DNA of 64,000 nt from Mycolicibacterium flavescens (GCF_001722335.1 NZ_MIHA01000027.1:3194-67193), one strand, 5' to 3'; positions 42,792 to 52,507 are shown, numbered from the stretch's first letter. Program-made: numbers and translations. The notes: generated from the sequence alone by a model not told the origin.

Positions 42792-44288
42792 GTGGTGACC
42801 GCCACCGTCCGCGACGACACCCCGCTCTGGCTGTTCGCCGACCAACTCGGCCCGGCCGTGCACGGCGGCGAGCACGCACACCGCGAGGTTCTACTCGTCG
42901 AGTCCGACGCCGCGTTACGCAAGCGGCGCTACCACCGCCAGAAGCTGCACCTGGTCCTCTCGGCGCTGCGGCACGCGCACCGCGATCTCGGCGACCGTGC
43001 GACCTTGCTCAGGGCCGACACCTACACCGAAGCGTTGCAGCGCTTCGGCCGCCCAGTCCTCGTGCACCAGCCAACCTCGCACGCCGCCGAGCGGTTCGTC
43101 GAACGGCTGCAGAAGGTCGGCCTGGTCGCCGACATCCTGCCTACGCCTACATTCACGTTGCCGCGCAACGACTTTGAGGAATGGGCCGGTGGCCGGACCC
43201 GGTTTCGGATGGAGGACTTCTACCGCGATCAGCGCCGGCGCTTCGACGTGCTGATGGACGGTGCCGATCCGGTCGGGCGGCGCTGGAACTACGACGAGGA
43301 CAACCGCGAGTCGCCGCCGAAGAATCAGGCCACGCTCGAGGTGGCCAAGCCCTATCAGCCGCGCGAGGACGACATCGACGAGCAGGTCCGCCGCGACCTC
43401 GACCGGATGGACCTCGACACCGTCGGCGTCGACGGCCCCCGCCTGTTCGCGGTCACACCGACCGAGGCCCGCCGTGCCCTCAAGCGCTTCATCGACCACC
43501 GCCTGCCGCTGTTCGGCCGGTTCGAGGACGCGATGATGGGCCAGGACTGGGCGATGTCGCACTCGCTGCTGTCGGTGCCGCTGAACCTCGGCGTGCTGCA
43601 CCCCCTCGACGCCGTGCACGCCGCCGAGCAGGCCTACCGCACCGGCGCGGCGCCGCTGGCCGCGGTCGAGGGGTTCATCCGCCAGATCCTCGGCTGGCGC
43701 GAATACATGTGGCACCTGTACTGGCATTTCGGCCCCGGGTACATGCGCAACAACGAGTTGGACGCGCGTACCGAACTCCCGTCGTGGTGGCGCGACCTCG
43801 ACGCCGATGCGGTCACCGCCGAGTGTCTGCGGCATGCGCTGATGGGAGTCCGGGATCGTGGGTGGACGCACCACATCCAGCGGTTGATGGTTCTCGGCAA
43901 CCACGCGCTGCAGCGCGGGTACTCACCGCGCGAGCTGACCGAGTGGTTCGCGACCGCCTACGTCGACGGATTCCGGTGGGTGATGCCGACGAACGTGATC
44001 GGGATGAGCCAGCACGCCGACGGCGGCAAGCTGGCGACCAAGCCCTATGCGGCCGGTGGCGCGTACATCAACCGGATGAGCGACCACTGCGGTGACTGCG
44101 CCTTCGATCCCAAGAAGCGCCTCGGCGACGACGCGTGCCCGTTCACGGCCGGATACTGGGGTTTCGTGCACCGCCACCAGGGTCTGCTGTCGCGGAATCG
44201 GCGCACGCAGCGCACCGTCTCACTGATGGAGCGCCTCGGCGACATCGACGACGTCGTGGCCCAGGAGAAGGCGCGTCGTCAGTTTTAG
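42792..44288 (+). CDS. Iron-sulfur bacterial cryptochrome/photolyase (FeS-BCP, PhrB-like)
   Basis: A 498-residue protein of the FeS-BCP (prokaryotic 6-4 photolyase) family. The four 4Fe-4S ligands are C345 (AECLRH), C433 and C436 (HCGDC) and C449 (DACPF). Their spacing is identical to that of the known PhrB cluster (C350, C438, C441, C454). It would repair UV-induced (6-4) photoproducts using FAD and blue light. Start GTG 42792 is used; GTG 42795 is nearby. The gene converges on the TSUP permease and ends within an 18-bp repeat. Confidence 0.93.
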   Translation: MVTATVRDDTPLWLFADQLGPAVHGGEHAHREVLLVESDAALRKRRYHRQKLHLVLSALRHAHRDLGDRATLLRADTYTEALQRFGRPVLVHQPTSHAAERFVERLQKVGLVADILPTPTFTLPRNDFEEWAGGRTRFRMEDFYRDQRRRFDVLMDGADPVGRRWNYDEDNRESPPKNQATLEVAKPYQPREDDIDEQVRRDLDRMDLDTVGVDGPRLFAVTPTEARRALKRFIDHRLPLFGRFEDAMMGQDWAMSHSLLSVPLNLGVLHPLDAVHAAEQAYRTGAAPLAAVEGFIRQILGWREYMWHLYWHFGPGYMRNNELDARTELPSWWRDLDADAVTAECLRHALMGVRDRGWTHHIQRLMVLGNHALQRGYSPRELTEWFATAYVDGFRWVMPTNVIGMSQHADGGKLATKPYAAGGAYINRMSDHCGDCAFDPKKRLGDDACPFTAGYWGFVHRHQGLLSRNRRTQRTVSLMERLGDIDDVVAQEKARRQF

Positions 44289-44334
44289 TGGCGGGGCCAG
44301 TTCTAGTGGCGGGGTCAGTTCTAGCGGCGTCCGA
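44281..44334. repeat. 18-bp direct repeat at converging gene ends
   Basis: Two full copies (AGTTTTAGTGGCGGGGCC at 44281 and AGTTCTAGTGGCGGGGTC at 44299) are followed by a partial third (AGTTCTAGCGGCG at 44317). The repeats carry TAG, which serves as the stop of the photolyase (44286-44288). They also carry CTA, which gives the stop of the minus-strand permease (44321-44323). The copies look like recent slippage duplications. Confidence 0.85.
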
Positions 44335-45238
44335 GCGCCGGAACCGTCTCGGTGTCTGCGGCGGTGGGTGCCGGCTCGACGACGCGGCGGTACCGCCAGG
44401 CGACGTAGAGCGCGACGCCCCAGCCGATGACGATCAGCGTGTACACCGCCGTCGACCACGGCCAGTGAATACCGAAGTAGTGCACCAGCTTCTGGCTGTT
44501 GGTCAGCACGATCACGCCGCCGACCGCAGTGCCCAGCAGGGCCGGTCGGATCCGGCTGACCAGCCATGCCGCCAGCGGCGCGGCCAGCACGCCGCCGACC
44601 GCCAGGCCCAGCACCACCGGCAGATTCTGCACGAACTCCTCGCGCAGTCCGATGCCGAAGCCGACCGACGCCGACAGCGCCACCAGGAACTCCGAGGCGC
44701 TGACCGAGCCGATCACCGTGCGCGGCGCGGTCTTGCCGCGCGACAGCAGCGTGCTGGTGGTCACCGGTCCCCACCCGCCGCCGCCGGAGGCGTCGATGAA
44801 CCCGCCGAACAGCCCGAGCGGGCTGAGGAACCTCGCCGAGTGCGGCGTCTCGCCGTGCCGCAGCACCGGCGGGTTGCGCAGCGAGAAACGCAGCAGCACG
44901 TAGACGCCGATCGCGACCAGGATCGCGGCCATCAGCGGGGCGGCGTGCTCGGTCGACAGCGACGACAACACCGTCGCACCGGCGAACGCCCCGATCGCGC
45001 CGGGCAGGCCCAGCTTGAGCACGATCGCCCAGTCGATGTTCTTGAACCGCCAGTGGGAGGCGCCGGACGCCAGCGTCGTGCCGACCTCGGCCAGGTGCAC
45101 CGCGGCGCTGGCCTGCGCCGCGCCCAGCCCGCTCAGTACCAGCAGCGTGGAGGCGGTGACGCCGAAAGCCATGCCCAGCGCGCCGTCGACCAACTGGGCT
45201 CCGGCACCGACGAGCGTGAAGATCAGAAGCGAACGCAC
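44321..45238 (-). CDS. TSUP (TauE/SafE) family permease
   Basis: A 305-residue membrane protein with about eight helices in two inverted halves: LLIFTLVGAGAQLVDGALGMAFGVTASTLLVLSGL and LSPLGLFGGFIDASGGGGWGPVTTSTLLSRG. This is the TSUP/DUF81 pattern, used for sulfite or organosulfonate export. GTG 45238 is the start. A 44-codon frame lies just upstream. Its own paralogue is the next TSUP gene, 228 bp upstream on the same strand. Confidence 0.9.
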   Translation of the reverse strand: MRSLLIFTLVGAGAQLVDGALGMAFGVTASTLLVLSGLGAAQASAAVHLAEVGTTLASGASHWRFKNIDWAIVLKLGLPGAIGAFAGATVLSSLSTEHAAPLMAAILVAIGVYVLLRFSLRNPPVLRHGETPHSARFLSPLGLFGGFIDASGGGGWGPVTTSTLLSRGKTAPRTVIGSVSASEFLVALSASVGFGIGLREEFVQNLPVVLGLAVGGVLAAPLAAWLVSRIRPALLGTAVGGVIVLTNSQKLVHYFGIHWPWSTAVYTLIVIGWGVALYVAWRYRRVVEPAPTAADTETVPALGRR

Positions 45239-45303
45239 AGGTTCGGCTGCTTTCGAGAATGGTCACCGCAGCAACGGCGACCGGACGGACAGGGCGGGCG
45301 CGA

Positions 45304-45438
45304 TCAGATGCGCGCGCGACACCATTCGTCGAAGGCGATGACCCGACGTGACGGCCAGAACGGCTCCAGCGCACACAGCGCCGACGGCGCGGTGCGGAAG
45401 CGACGTGCGGCCACCGGGCGGTCCTCTCTCCAGGTCAT
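45304..45438 (-). CDS. Small 44-aa peptide upstream of a TSUP permease
   Basis: ATG 45438 to TGA 45304-45306 encodes MTWREDRPVAARRFRTAPS..., 44 residues, Arg-rich, with two isolated cysteines (ALCALEP and EWCRARI) and three tryptophans. It begins 29 bp after the other TSUP gene and lies 65 bp ahead of the 45238 start. A TAAGGT sequence (45456-45461 read on minus) is a possible -10. It could be a leader peptide that controls a sulfur-related permease. No database match is available here. Confidence 0.45.
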   Translation of the reverse strand: MTWREDRPVAARRFRTAPSALCALEPFWPSRRVIAFDEWCRARI

Positions 45439-45466
45439 ACGACGGGCTCTACCTTACCCAACATCG

Positions 45467-46249
45467 TCAGAGGGTCACCAACCGCCACAGCCCGATGAGC
45501 CCGACCACGACGATCACGGCCCGCAGCGCCGTCGGCGACATCCGCCGTCCGTAGTGCGCTCCGAGAAATCCGCCGACCAGCGAACCCGCCGCGATCAGCC
45601 CGGCCGCGACCCAGCTGATCCGGTCGAACGCCACCGCGACGTAGGCGACCGCCGCGACGATGTTCACGATCAACGACAACAAATTTTTCGCCGCATTCAT
45701 CCGCTGCATGTCCTCGGGCAGCAGCGCGCCCATCGCGGCGATCAGCAGAATCCCTTGCGCCGCAGTGAAATAGCCACCGTAGATGCCGACCAGGAATGTC
45801 GCGACCACCACCGCGGCCATCCGCAGCCGCGAGACGTCGTGCGCCGACTGGCCGGCCGCTTCGGCGCGGCGTCGCGCATACGCCTGGATCCGCGGCCCGA
45901 CCACCACCAGGATCAGCGCCCCGACCAGCAGCGCAGGCACGACCTGTTCGAACACCTTCTCCGGCAGGTGCAGCAGCAGCCAGGCGCCCACCCCGGCGCC
46001 GACGAACGACGCGGGGATCTGCCACCTCAGCCGATGCCACTGGCCCTTCAGTTCGCGGCGGTAGCCCCAGGTGCCCGACACGCCGCCGGCCACCAGGCCG
46101 ATCGCGTTCGACATCGTCGCGGTCACCGGCGGGAACCCGAGCGTGACCAGCGTCGGAAACGTGATCAGCGTGCCTGAGCCGACCAGCGCGTTGATCGCGC
46201 CCGCGCCGACGCCGGCGAGCGCGATCAGGATCAGGTCGACGACGGACAC
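45467..46249 (-). CDS. TSUP (TauE/SafE) family permease
   Basis: A 260-residue permease with eight predicted helices: VDLILIALAGVGAGAINALVGSGTLITFPTLVTLGFPPVTATMSNAIG and FLVGIYGGYFTAAQGILLIAAMGALL in the second half. The first half shows the NALVGSGTL pattern common in the family. It is the upstream paralogue of the permease at 44321. Substrate, likely a sulfur anion or organic acid, is not determinable. Confidence 0.92.
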   Translation of the reverse strand: MSVVDLILIALAGVGAGAINALVGSGTLITFPTLVTLGFPPVTATMSNAIGLVAGGVSGTWGYRRELKGQWHRLRWQIPASFVGAGVGAWLLLHLPEKVFEQVVPALLVGALILVVVGPRIQAYARRRAEAAGQSAHDVSRLRMAAVVVATFLVGIYGGYFTAAQGILLIAAMGALLPEDMQRMNAAKNLLSLIVNIVAAVAYVAVAFDRISWVAAGLIAAGSLVGGFLGAHYGRRMSPTALRAVIVVVGLIGLWRLVTL

Positions 46250-46291
46250 CGCCGCCAGGCTAGTCGCGTCCGCTGGGCAGACGCTGGCCGG

Positions 46292-47701
46292 CTACCGGCC
46301 CCGCTTCGGGCCGCGCTTCTCCCGCACGCGCACGTTGATCCGGATCGGGCTGCCTTCGAAGCCGAACTCCTCGCGCAGCCGCCGCTCCAGGAACCGCCGG
46401 TACCCGGCCTCGAGGAAGCCGGTGGTGAACAGCACGAACGTCGGCGGCCGTGCGGTGGCCTGCGTGGCGAACAGCACGCGCGGTTGTTTCCCGCCGCGCA
46501 CCGGAGGCGGGTTGGCCGCGATCACCTCCTTGAAGAAGGTGTTCAGCCGTCCCGTCGACACCCGGGTGTCCCACGAGGCCAGCGACTTCTCCAGCGCCGG
46601 CACCAGCCGCTGCACCGCGCGGCCGGTCTTGGCCGAGATGTTGACCCGCGGCGCCCACTGCAGCTGCACGAGTTCGCGGTCTATCTCGCGTTCCAGCAGG
46701 TAGCGACGGTCCTCGTCGACCAGGTCCCACTTGTTGAACGCCAGCACCAGCGCGCGGCCCGCCTCGATCACCATCGACAGCACCCGCTGGTCCTGCTCGG
46801 TCAGCGGCTGCGACGCGTCGATCAGCACGATCGCGACCTCGGCGGCGTCGATCGCGCCGTGGGTGCGCACCGACGCATAGAACTCGTGGCCGCTGGCCTG
46901 GCCGACCTTACGGCGCAGACCCGCGGTGTCGACGAACCGCCACAGCTTGCCGTCCATCTCGATCAGCGAGTCGACCGGGTCGACGGTGGTGCCCGCGACG
47001 TCGTGCACGACCGAACGCTCGTCACCGGCGAGCCGGTTGAGCAGCGAGCTCTTGCCGACGTTCGGCTTGCCGATCAGCGCGACGCGGCGCGGCCCCCCGC
47101 CGCCGGAGCCCATCTCCGAGACCGTCGGCAACGCCTCGATCACCGTGTCGAGCAGATCGGCCACCCCGCGGCCGTGCATCGCGCTGATCGGGTGCGGCTC
47201 CCCCAGCCCCAGCGACCACAGCGCGGCGGCGTCGGCCTCACCGCGCTCGGAGTCGACCTTGTTGGCGGCCAGGAACACCGGCTTGCCCGAGCGCTGCAGC
47301 AGTTTGGCGGCGGCTTCGTCGGCAGTGGTGGCGCCGACGACGTTGTCGACGACGAAGATGATCGCGTCGGCGGTGCGCATCGCCACCGACGCCTGCTCGG
47401 CCACCAACTGCTGCAGACCCTTGGCGTCGGGTTCCCAGCCGCCGGTGTCCTGCAGCACGAACCGCCGCCCCGACCACAGCGCGTCGTAGGACACCCGGTC
47501 GCGCGTCACGCCCGGGACGTCCTGCACGACGGCTTCGCGGCGCCCCAGCACGCGGTTCACCAGCGTCGACTTGCCGACGTTGGGCCGCCCGATCACCGCC
47601 ACCACCGGCGGCGCGGCCGACACTTCGTCGACGGCCTCGGAGATCTCGTCGGCGCCGATCTCCCAGTCGCCCTCGTCGACCCAGGTGCCGTCCTCGCTCA
47701 T
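46292..47701 (-). CDS. der: GTPase Der (EngA), ribosome assembly
   Basis: A 469-residue protein with two GTPase domains in tandem: [13 protein letters not shown] and [14 protein letters not shown] in the first, [13 protein letters not shown] and [31 protein letters not shown] in the second. Base-recognition motifs NKVD and FNKWD are present, followed by the C-terminal KH-like domain. It acts in assembly of the 50S subunit. Its GTG/ATG start overlaps the cmk stop by 4 bases. Lies in the conserved cmk-der pair. Confidence 0.97.
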   Translation of the reverse strand: MSEDGTWVDEGDWEIGADEISEAVDEVSAAPPVVAVIGRPNVGKSTLVNRVLGRREAVVQDVPGVTRDRVSYDALWSGRRFVLQDTGGWEPDAKGLQQLVAEQASVAMRTADAIIFVVDNVVGATTADEAAAKLLQRSGKPVFLAANKVDSERGEADAAALWSLGLGEPHPISAMHGRGVADLLDTVIEALPTVSEMGSGGGGPRRVALIGKPNVGKSSLLNRLAGDERSVVHDVAGTTVDPVDSLIEMDGKLWRFVDTAGLRRKVGQASGHEFYASVRTHGAIDAAEVAIVLIDASQPLTEQDQRVLSMVIEAGRALVLAFNKWDLVDEDRRYLLEREIDRELVQLQWAPRVNISAKTGRAVQRLVPALEKSLASWDTRVSTGRLNTFFKEVIAANPPPVRGGKQPRVLFATQATARPPTFVLFTTGFLEAGYRRFLERRLREEFGFEGSPIRINVRVREKRGPKRGR

Positions 47702-48381
47702 CGCTGGGCTCCCGCGCGTTCCCGTACGAGCCGCTTCAAGTGCTCGATCACCTCTGTCTGAGTCATCGCGCTGGTGTCGACCACCACCGCGTCGTCGGCG
47801 GGGCGCAGCGGCGACACCGCGCGGGTCGAGTCCAGATGGTCGCGGCGTTTGACGTCGGCGAGCACGGACTCGTAGTCGTCTGGCTGCCCCGCCGCGACGT
47901 TCTGGTCGTTGCGGCGCCGGGCCCGTTCCTCGGCCGAGGCGGTCAGGAAGATCTTCACGTCGGCGTCGGGCAGCACCACGGTGCCGATGTCACGGCCCTC
48001 GACGACGACGCTGTCCTGCCCACCGGCCAACGTCCGCTGCAGGTCGACCAGCCGGGTGCGCACCGCGGGCACCGCCGAGACCGCCGACACCGCCTTGGTC
48101 ACCGCGTCGCCGCGGATCTCGACCGAAACGTCTTCTCCGTCAAGGTAAGAGCGGTCCTCGTCGGGGTCATGCCCGACCGCGAGGTCGGCGTTTTTTGCAA
48201 CGGCCGCGACCGCGTGCGCGTCGCCCAGATCAGCGCCCGCGCGCAGCACCGCCAGCGTGACGATCCGGTACATCGCGCCGGTGTCCAGGTAGCGTGCCGC
48301 CAGCTCGCGCGCCAAACCCCTTGACACCGTTGACTTCCCGGTGCCGGCCGGACCATCGATGGCCACGACCAGCGCGGTCAC
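47698..48381 (-). CDS. cmk: Cytidylate kinase
   Basis: A 227-residue nucleoside monophosphate kinase. [11 protein letters not shown] is the P-loop, [10 protein letters not shown] binds the substrate, and [29 protein letters not shown] covers the acceptor/LID elements. It phosphorylates CMP/dCMP with ATP in the cytoplasm. It overlaps rluB upstream and der downstream by 4 bases each (ATGA-type). Confidence 0.97.
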   Translation of the reverse strand: MTALVVAIDGPAGTGKSTVSRGLARELAARYLDTGAMYRIVTLAVLRAGADLGDAHAVAAVAKNADLAVGHDPDEDRSYLDGEDVSVEIRGDAVTKAVSAVSAVPAVRTRLVDLQRTLAGGQDSVVVEGRDIGTVVLPDADVKIFLTASAEERARRRNDQNVAAGQPDDYESVLADVKRRDHLDSTRAVSPLRPADDAVVVDTSAMTQTEVIEHLKRLVRERAGAQR

Positions 48382-49121
48382 ATCCCCACCGCCTTGTAGA
48401 GGTCGCCGAGTTCTTTCTGCGTCAGCACCCGGATGCTGCCCGGGCGTTGCTCACCCAGCGACACCGATCCGATGTCGGTGCGGACCAGTTCCTGCACCGG
48501 GAAACCGACCGCAGCGAGCGTCCGTCGCACGATCCGCTTACGTCCTTCGTGCAGGGTCACCCGCACCAGGGTCTTGCCGGGCACCTGGTCGACGACCGCG
48601 AAGTCGTCGACGCGCACCGGCCCGTCCTCGAGCTCGACGCCGTCGCGCAGTTGCCGCCCCAAACCGCGCGGCACCGCGCCGAGCACCGTCGCCACATAGG
48701 TTTTCGGCACCTCGTACGACGGGTGCATCAACCGGTGCGCCAGCTCGCCGTCGTTGGTCAGCAGCATCAGCCCCTCGGTGTCGGCGTCGAGGCGGCCGAC
48801 GTGGAACAGCTTCTTGTTACCGCGCACCCGGTGCTCGACCAGGTCGCCGACGCAGGGTCTGCCGCGGTCATCCGACATCGTCGAGTGCATACCCTTGGGC
48901 TTGTTGATCGCCAGATGCACCAGCGTGTCGTCGACGGTCACGCGGGCGCCGTCGACGCGGATCACCGAGACGTCCGGATCGACCCGGGTGCCGAGTTCGG
49001 TGACGACGCGGTCGTCGACCTCGACCCGGCCGTCGCGGATCATCTTCTCCGCCACCCGGCGCGACGCAATCCCGGCCTGCGACAACACTTTCTGCAGCCG
49101 GACACCCTCGGCTTCACTCAT
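48378..49121 (-). CDS. rluB: 23S rRNA pseudouridine synthase, RluB/RsuA family
   Basis: A 247-residue enzyme with an N-terminal S4 domain ([30 protein letters not shown]) and the catalytic domain with [18 protein letters not shown], where the Asp is the nucleophile. [24 protein letters not shown] is the C-terminal motif. ATG 49121 is chosen over ATG 49127 two codons earlier. It overlaps the scpB stop region and precedes cmk, as in M. tuberculosis Rv1711. Confidence 0.93.
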   Translation of the reverse strand: MSEAEGVRLQKVLSQAGIASRRVAEKMIRDGRVEVDDRVVTELGTRVDPDVSVIRVDGARVTVDDTLVHLAINKPKGMHSTMSDDRGRPCVGDLVEHRVRGNKKLFHVGRLDADTEGLMLLTNDGELAHRLMHPSYEVPKTYVATVLGAVPRGLGRQLRDGVELEDGPVRVDDFAVVDQVPGKTLVRVTLHEGRKRIVRRTLAAVGFPVQELVRTDIGSVSLGEQRPGSIRVLTQKELGDLYKAVGM

Positions 49122-49869
49122 GGCCATCGGTGTCCACGTCGAACGACGACGGCTGCGCGGGTGTGGGCGCGCCACCGCTCAGCTTGACGAATCGCGGATC
49201 GTCGTCGAGGGTTTCGCTGAGGTCGTCGATCACGTCGACGTCCGGCAGAAGCGGGGCGATGTCGGGCAGGTCGGCCAGCGAGGTCAATCCCAGCCTTTCC
49301 AGGAACAGTTCGGTGGTGGCGAATGTCACCGCGCCGGAGTCCGGGTCGGTGCCGGCTTCGGTGATCAGCCCGCGCGCCACCAGGGTGCGGATGACCGCGT
49401 CGACGTTGACGCCGCGCACCGCGCTGACCCGGGCGCGGGTCACCGGCTGACGGTACGCGATGACGGCCAGCGTCTCGAGCGCGGCGCGGGTCAGCTTGGT
49501 GCGCGCACCGTCGAGCAGCAGCCGCTCCACGTAGGGGGCGTAGCGCGCGCGGGTGTACATCCGCCAGCCGCCGCCGGCCTCGCGCAGGTCGATCCCGCTG
49601 CCGCGCTCGGTGTAGTCCTGCGCCATCAGCTGCAGTTTGGCCGCGACGCGGTTCGGCGGCTGTCCGGTGGCCGAGGCGAGCTGCTCGACAGTCGCTGGCG
49701 TGTCGACGACCAGCAGCAGCGCCTCGAGCGCCGCGCCGAGTTCGGCATCCCCGAGTTCGGCACCGTCGAGTTCGGCACCGTCGAGGTCCTCGGCGGTGTC
49801 GACACCGAGGTCCAGGTCGGTCGCCGCCCCGTCGTCCGGCCCGGGTTCGTCGAGGTTGTCGTCATCCAT
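49114..49869 (-). CDS. scpB: Segregation and condensation protein B
   Basis: A 251-residue ScpB with two winged-helix domains: ALEALLLVVDTPATVEQLASATGQ and TRAALETLAVIAYRQPVTRARVSAVRGVNVDAVIRTLVARGLI. The latter block is the conserved core. The N-terminal 45 residues are acidic and low in order. ScpB binds ScpA and SMC to shape the chromosome. It overlaps scpA by 8 bases and rluB by about 8. Confidence 0.95.
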   Translation of the reverse strand: MDDDNLDEPGPDDGAATDLDLGVDTAEDLDGAELDGAELGDAELGAALEALLLVVDTPATVEQLASATGQPPNRVAAKLQLMAQDYTERGSGIDLREAGGGWRMYTRARYAPYVERLLLDGARTKLTRAALETLAVIAYRQPVTRARVSAVRGVNVDAVIRTLVARGLITEAGTDPDSGAVTFATTELFLERLGLTSLADLPDIAPLLPDVDVIDDLSETLDDDPRFVKLSGGAPTPAQPSSFDVDTDGHE

Positions 49870-50692
49870 ACTGATCTTCTTCCACCGCCAGGTGCTGATG
49901 TGTCGGCCGCTCGCCGGTCCACGAAATCTGCAGCACTCCAAGCGGTTCCGGTTGTTCGAATGCTACTGCCCGGGCGCGGTAGAGCTCGAGCAGCGCCAGG
50001 AACCGCCCGACGATCTCGATCGGCGCCTGGCAGTCGGCCACCAGGTCCCGGAACGAGGCCCACTGGCCGATCCCGCGGTTCTCCAGCAACGCCATCAGAT
50101 TACCGACCTGTTCGGGCACCGACACCGCGACGTGGTGCAGGTGGTCGGTGCCCACGGTCGGGGTCGGGCGCGGCGTGAACGCGGCCGCCGCGATCTGCGC
50201 GAACGCGTCGGCGTCCACGCCGATCATCACCTCGGGCAGCAGCTCGGCGAACCGCTCCTCGAGCGCGACCGAACGCGGATAGCTGCGCAGCGCCGCGGCC
50301 TCCAGTTCCGCGAACATCTCGGCGACGTGCTTGAACGCCCGGTACTGCAGGAGCCGCGCGAACAGCAGGTCGCGGACCTCGAGCAGCGCGAGGTCCTCCT
50401 CGTCGTGGACCTCGCCGGCCGGCAGCAGCCGGGCGGCCTTCAGGTCCAGCAGCGTGGCGGCGATCACCAGGAACGCCGTCGTCTCCTCGAGTTCGAGTTG
50501 GCGGCCGATCTCCTTGGTGTAGGCGATGAAGTCGTCGGTGACCTGATGCAGCGCCACCTCGGTGACGTCGAGGCGGTGCGCGAAGATCAGCTGCAGCAGC
50601 AGGTCGAACGGGCCCTCGAAGTTGCTCAGCCGGACCCGGAAACCCGCCTGATCGGACTCCGTGGCTGGCGAATCCGTCACCGCGTCATTCAC
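49862..50692 (-). CDS. scpA: Segregation and condensation protein A (kleisin)
   Basis: A 276-residue kleisin. GFRVRLSNFEGPFDLLLQLIFAHRLDVTEVALHQVTDDFIAYTKEI is the N-terminal helix block that binds SMC. FLALLELYRARAVAFEQPEPLGVLQISW is the C-terminal winged helix. GTG 50692 overlaps the ParA stop (GTGA). It works with ScpB and SMC in chromosome condensation. Confidence 0.95.
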   Translation of the reverse strand: MNDAVTDSPATESDQAGFRVRLSNFEGPFDLLLQLIFAHRLDVTEVALHQVTDDFIAYTKEIGRQLELEETTAFLVIAATLLDLKAARLLPAGEVHDEEDLALLEVRDLLFARLLQYRAFKHVAEMFAELEAAALRSYPRSVALEERFAELLPEVMIGVDADAFAQIAAAAFTPRPTPTVGTDHLHHVAVSVPEQVGNLMALLENRGIGQWASFRDLVADCQAPIEIVGRFLALLELYRARAVAFEQPEPLGVLQISWTGERPTHQHLAVEEDQYG

Positions 50693-51549
50693 GCGCCGAA
50701 CCGGGCGATGACCTCGCGGGCCAGCGATCGATAGGCTTGTGCGCCACCGGATTTCGGTGCCCATGTGGTGATCGGCTCACCGGCGACGCTGGTCTCGGGG
50801 AACCGCACCGTGCGGGTGATGACGGTGTCGAACACGAGGTCGCCGAAGCGTTCCACGACGCGGGCCATCACCTCGCGCGAGTTCACGGTGCGCGGGTCGT
50901 AGCGGGTGATCAGGATGCCGCTGATCGACAGCTTCGGGTTCAACCGGTCGTGCACCTTTTCGACGGTGTCGGTGAGCAGTGCGAGCCCGCGCAGCGAGAA
51001 GAACTCGCACTCGGTGGGGATGATCACGCCGTCGCTGCACGCCAGGCCGTTGACGGTGAGCAGACCCAGCGACGGCTGGCAGTCGATCAGCACGTAGTCG
51101 TAGCGGTCGAGCACGGGGTACAGCGCCCGCGCCAGCGACTGCTCGCGGCCGACCTCGTTGACCAACTGGATCTCCGCGGCCGACAGGTCGATGTTGCTGG
51201 GCACCAGGTCGAGGTTCTTGACCCGCGTTTTGACCAGCACATCGTCGATCGACACCCGCGGTTCGACCAGCAGGTTGTGCACGGTGTGCTCGAGTTCGTA
51301 GTGCGGTACGCCCAGACCCGCCGACAGGGCGCCCTGCGGGTCGAGGTCGACCAGCAGCACGCGGCGGCCGTACTCGGCGAGGCTGGCGCCGAGGTTGATG
51401 GTCGACGTGGTCTTGCCGACGCCGCCCTTCTGGTTGCACATCGCGATGACCTTGGCCGGGCCGTGTTCGGTCCGGGGTTGCGGCTCGGGAATGTGCCGCG
51501 GTGGCCGGCCGGTGAGGCCCACTTCCACCGCTGCGTCGTCGTCGCTCAT
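50689..51549 (-). CDS. ParA/Soj-family ATPase
   Basis: A 286-residue ParA-type ATPase. The deviant Walker A is CNQKGGVGKTTSTINLGASLA, with DLDPQGALSAGLG and DYVLIDCQPSLGLLTVNG following. It is the homologue of M. tuberculosis Rv1708, which lies upstream of scpA-scpB there too, and is distinct from the origin-proximal parA. Its ~30-residue N-terminal extension is disordered. It may couple chromosome positioning to ScpAB, an inference from context. Confidence 0.92.
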   Translation of the reverse strand: MSDDDAAVEVGLTGRPPRHIPEPQPRTEHGPAKVIAMCNQKGGVGKTTSTINLGASLAEYGRRVLLVDLDPQGALSAGLGVPHYELEHTVHNLLVEPRVSIDDVLVKTRVKNLDLVPSNIDLSAAEIQLVNEVGREQSLARALYPVLDRYDYVLIDCQPSLGLLTVNGLACSDGVIIPTECEFFSLRGLALLTDTVEKVHDRLNPKLSISGILITRYDPRTVNSREVMARVVERFGDLVFDTVITRTVRFPETSVAGEPITTWAPKSGGAQAYRSLAREVIARFGA

Positions 51550-51687
51550 GCCGGACCGTCGCTGGTCAGGCGAAACGCGGGCATGGCGAACATCCGGGCA
51601 AGTTTAACGGGATGCGACTGCCAGGTCAGCCAGACCCGCGGGCAACTTGGCCGCCGATCGTGGCTGTTGGCGGCTTAGGCTGACGCG

Positions 51688-52449
51688 ATGGGCTTGGAGC
51701 GACTGCGGCCGCTGCTTCGGTGGTCGGTCCTGCGCATGGCGGTCGGGGTGCGCCACATCACCACCACCGGCCAGATCGGCGACGGCCGCGAGGCCGCGCT
51801 CGGGGACTACGTCGTGGCCGAGGCGCGCCAGGGTGACCTCGACGACGTCATCGCCACCATCGACCGGTTCGCCTACCAGAAGTCGTTCCTGATCAACGTC
51901 GGTGACAAGAAGGGCGAGCTCCTCGACGCCGCGGCGCGGCGGGCCGATCCGCGTCTGGTGCTCGAACTGGGCACGTACTGCGGGTACGGGGCGCTGCGCC
52001 TGGCGCGGGCCGCACCTGAGGCCCGGATCTACTCGGTCGAGCTCGCCGAGGCCAACGCCGAGGTCGCCCGGCGCGTGTGGGCACACGCCGGTGTCGCCGA
52101 CCGGGTGACCTGCGTGGTCGGCACCATCGGCGACGGTGGTCGGACGCTCGACGCGCTGGCCGCCGAACACGGGTTCGGCCCGGGCCGCCTCGACGTGCTG
52201 TTTCTCGACCACGACAAGGACGCCTATCTGAGCGACCTGCTGAGCATGCTCGACCGCGGGTGGTTGCACCCCGGGTCGGTGGTGGTCGCCGACAACGTCC
52301 GGCTCCCCGGCGCGCCCAAGTACCGGGCGTACATGCGCGAGCAGCAGGGCAAGCTGTTCGACACGGTCGAGCACAAGACGCACGCGGAGTACCAGACGCT
52401 GCTGCCCGACCTGGTCCTCGAGTCCCGTTACCTCGGCGAGCAGACGTGA
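51688..52449 (+). CDS. SAM-dependent O-methyltransferase (COMT-like)
   Basis: A 253-residue class I methyltransferase: VLELGTYCGYGALRLARAAPEARIYSVELAEANAEVARRVW is motif I region, and LFLDHDKDAYLSDLLSML and VVVADNVRLPGAPKY are the metal-binding DHDK and DN residues of catechol O-methyltransferase. It resembles M. tuberculosis Rv1703c. It is the only rightward gene of this housekeeping block and ends in a hairpin facing xerD. Confidence 0.93.
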   Translation: MGLERLRPLLRWSVLRMAVGVRHITTTGQIGDGREAALGDYVVAEARQGDLDDVIATIDRFAYQKSFLINVGDKKGELLDAAARRADPRLVLELGTYCGYGALRLARAAPEARIYSVELAEANAEVARRVWAHAGVADRVTCVVGTIGDGGRTLDALAAEHGFGPGRLDVLFLDHDKDAYLSDLLSMLDRGWLHPGSVVVADNVRLPGAPKYRAYMREQQGKLFDTVEHKTHAEYQTLLPDLVLESRYLGEQT

Positions 52450-52490
52450 AATGCCCTGAAAACCCGCGAAAAGAGGGCAATTTGCGTCTG
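52441..52490. terminator. Convergent hairpin terminator
   Basis: CAGACG (52441-52446) pairs with CGTCTG (52485-52490), and TGCCCT (52452-52457) with AGGGCA (52474-52479). The outer and inner arms form one long imperfect stem of 17 bp between the convergent methyltransferase and xerD genes. It includes the methyltransferase stop. It would work in both directions. Confidence 0.65.
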
Positions 52491-52507
52491 TTCGCGGAAG
52501 GAAAGCG

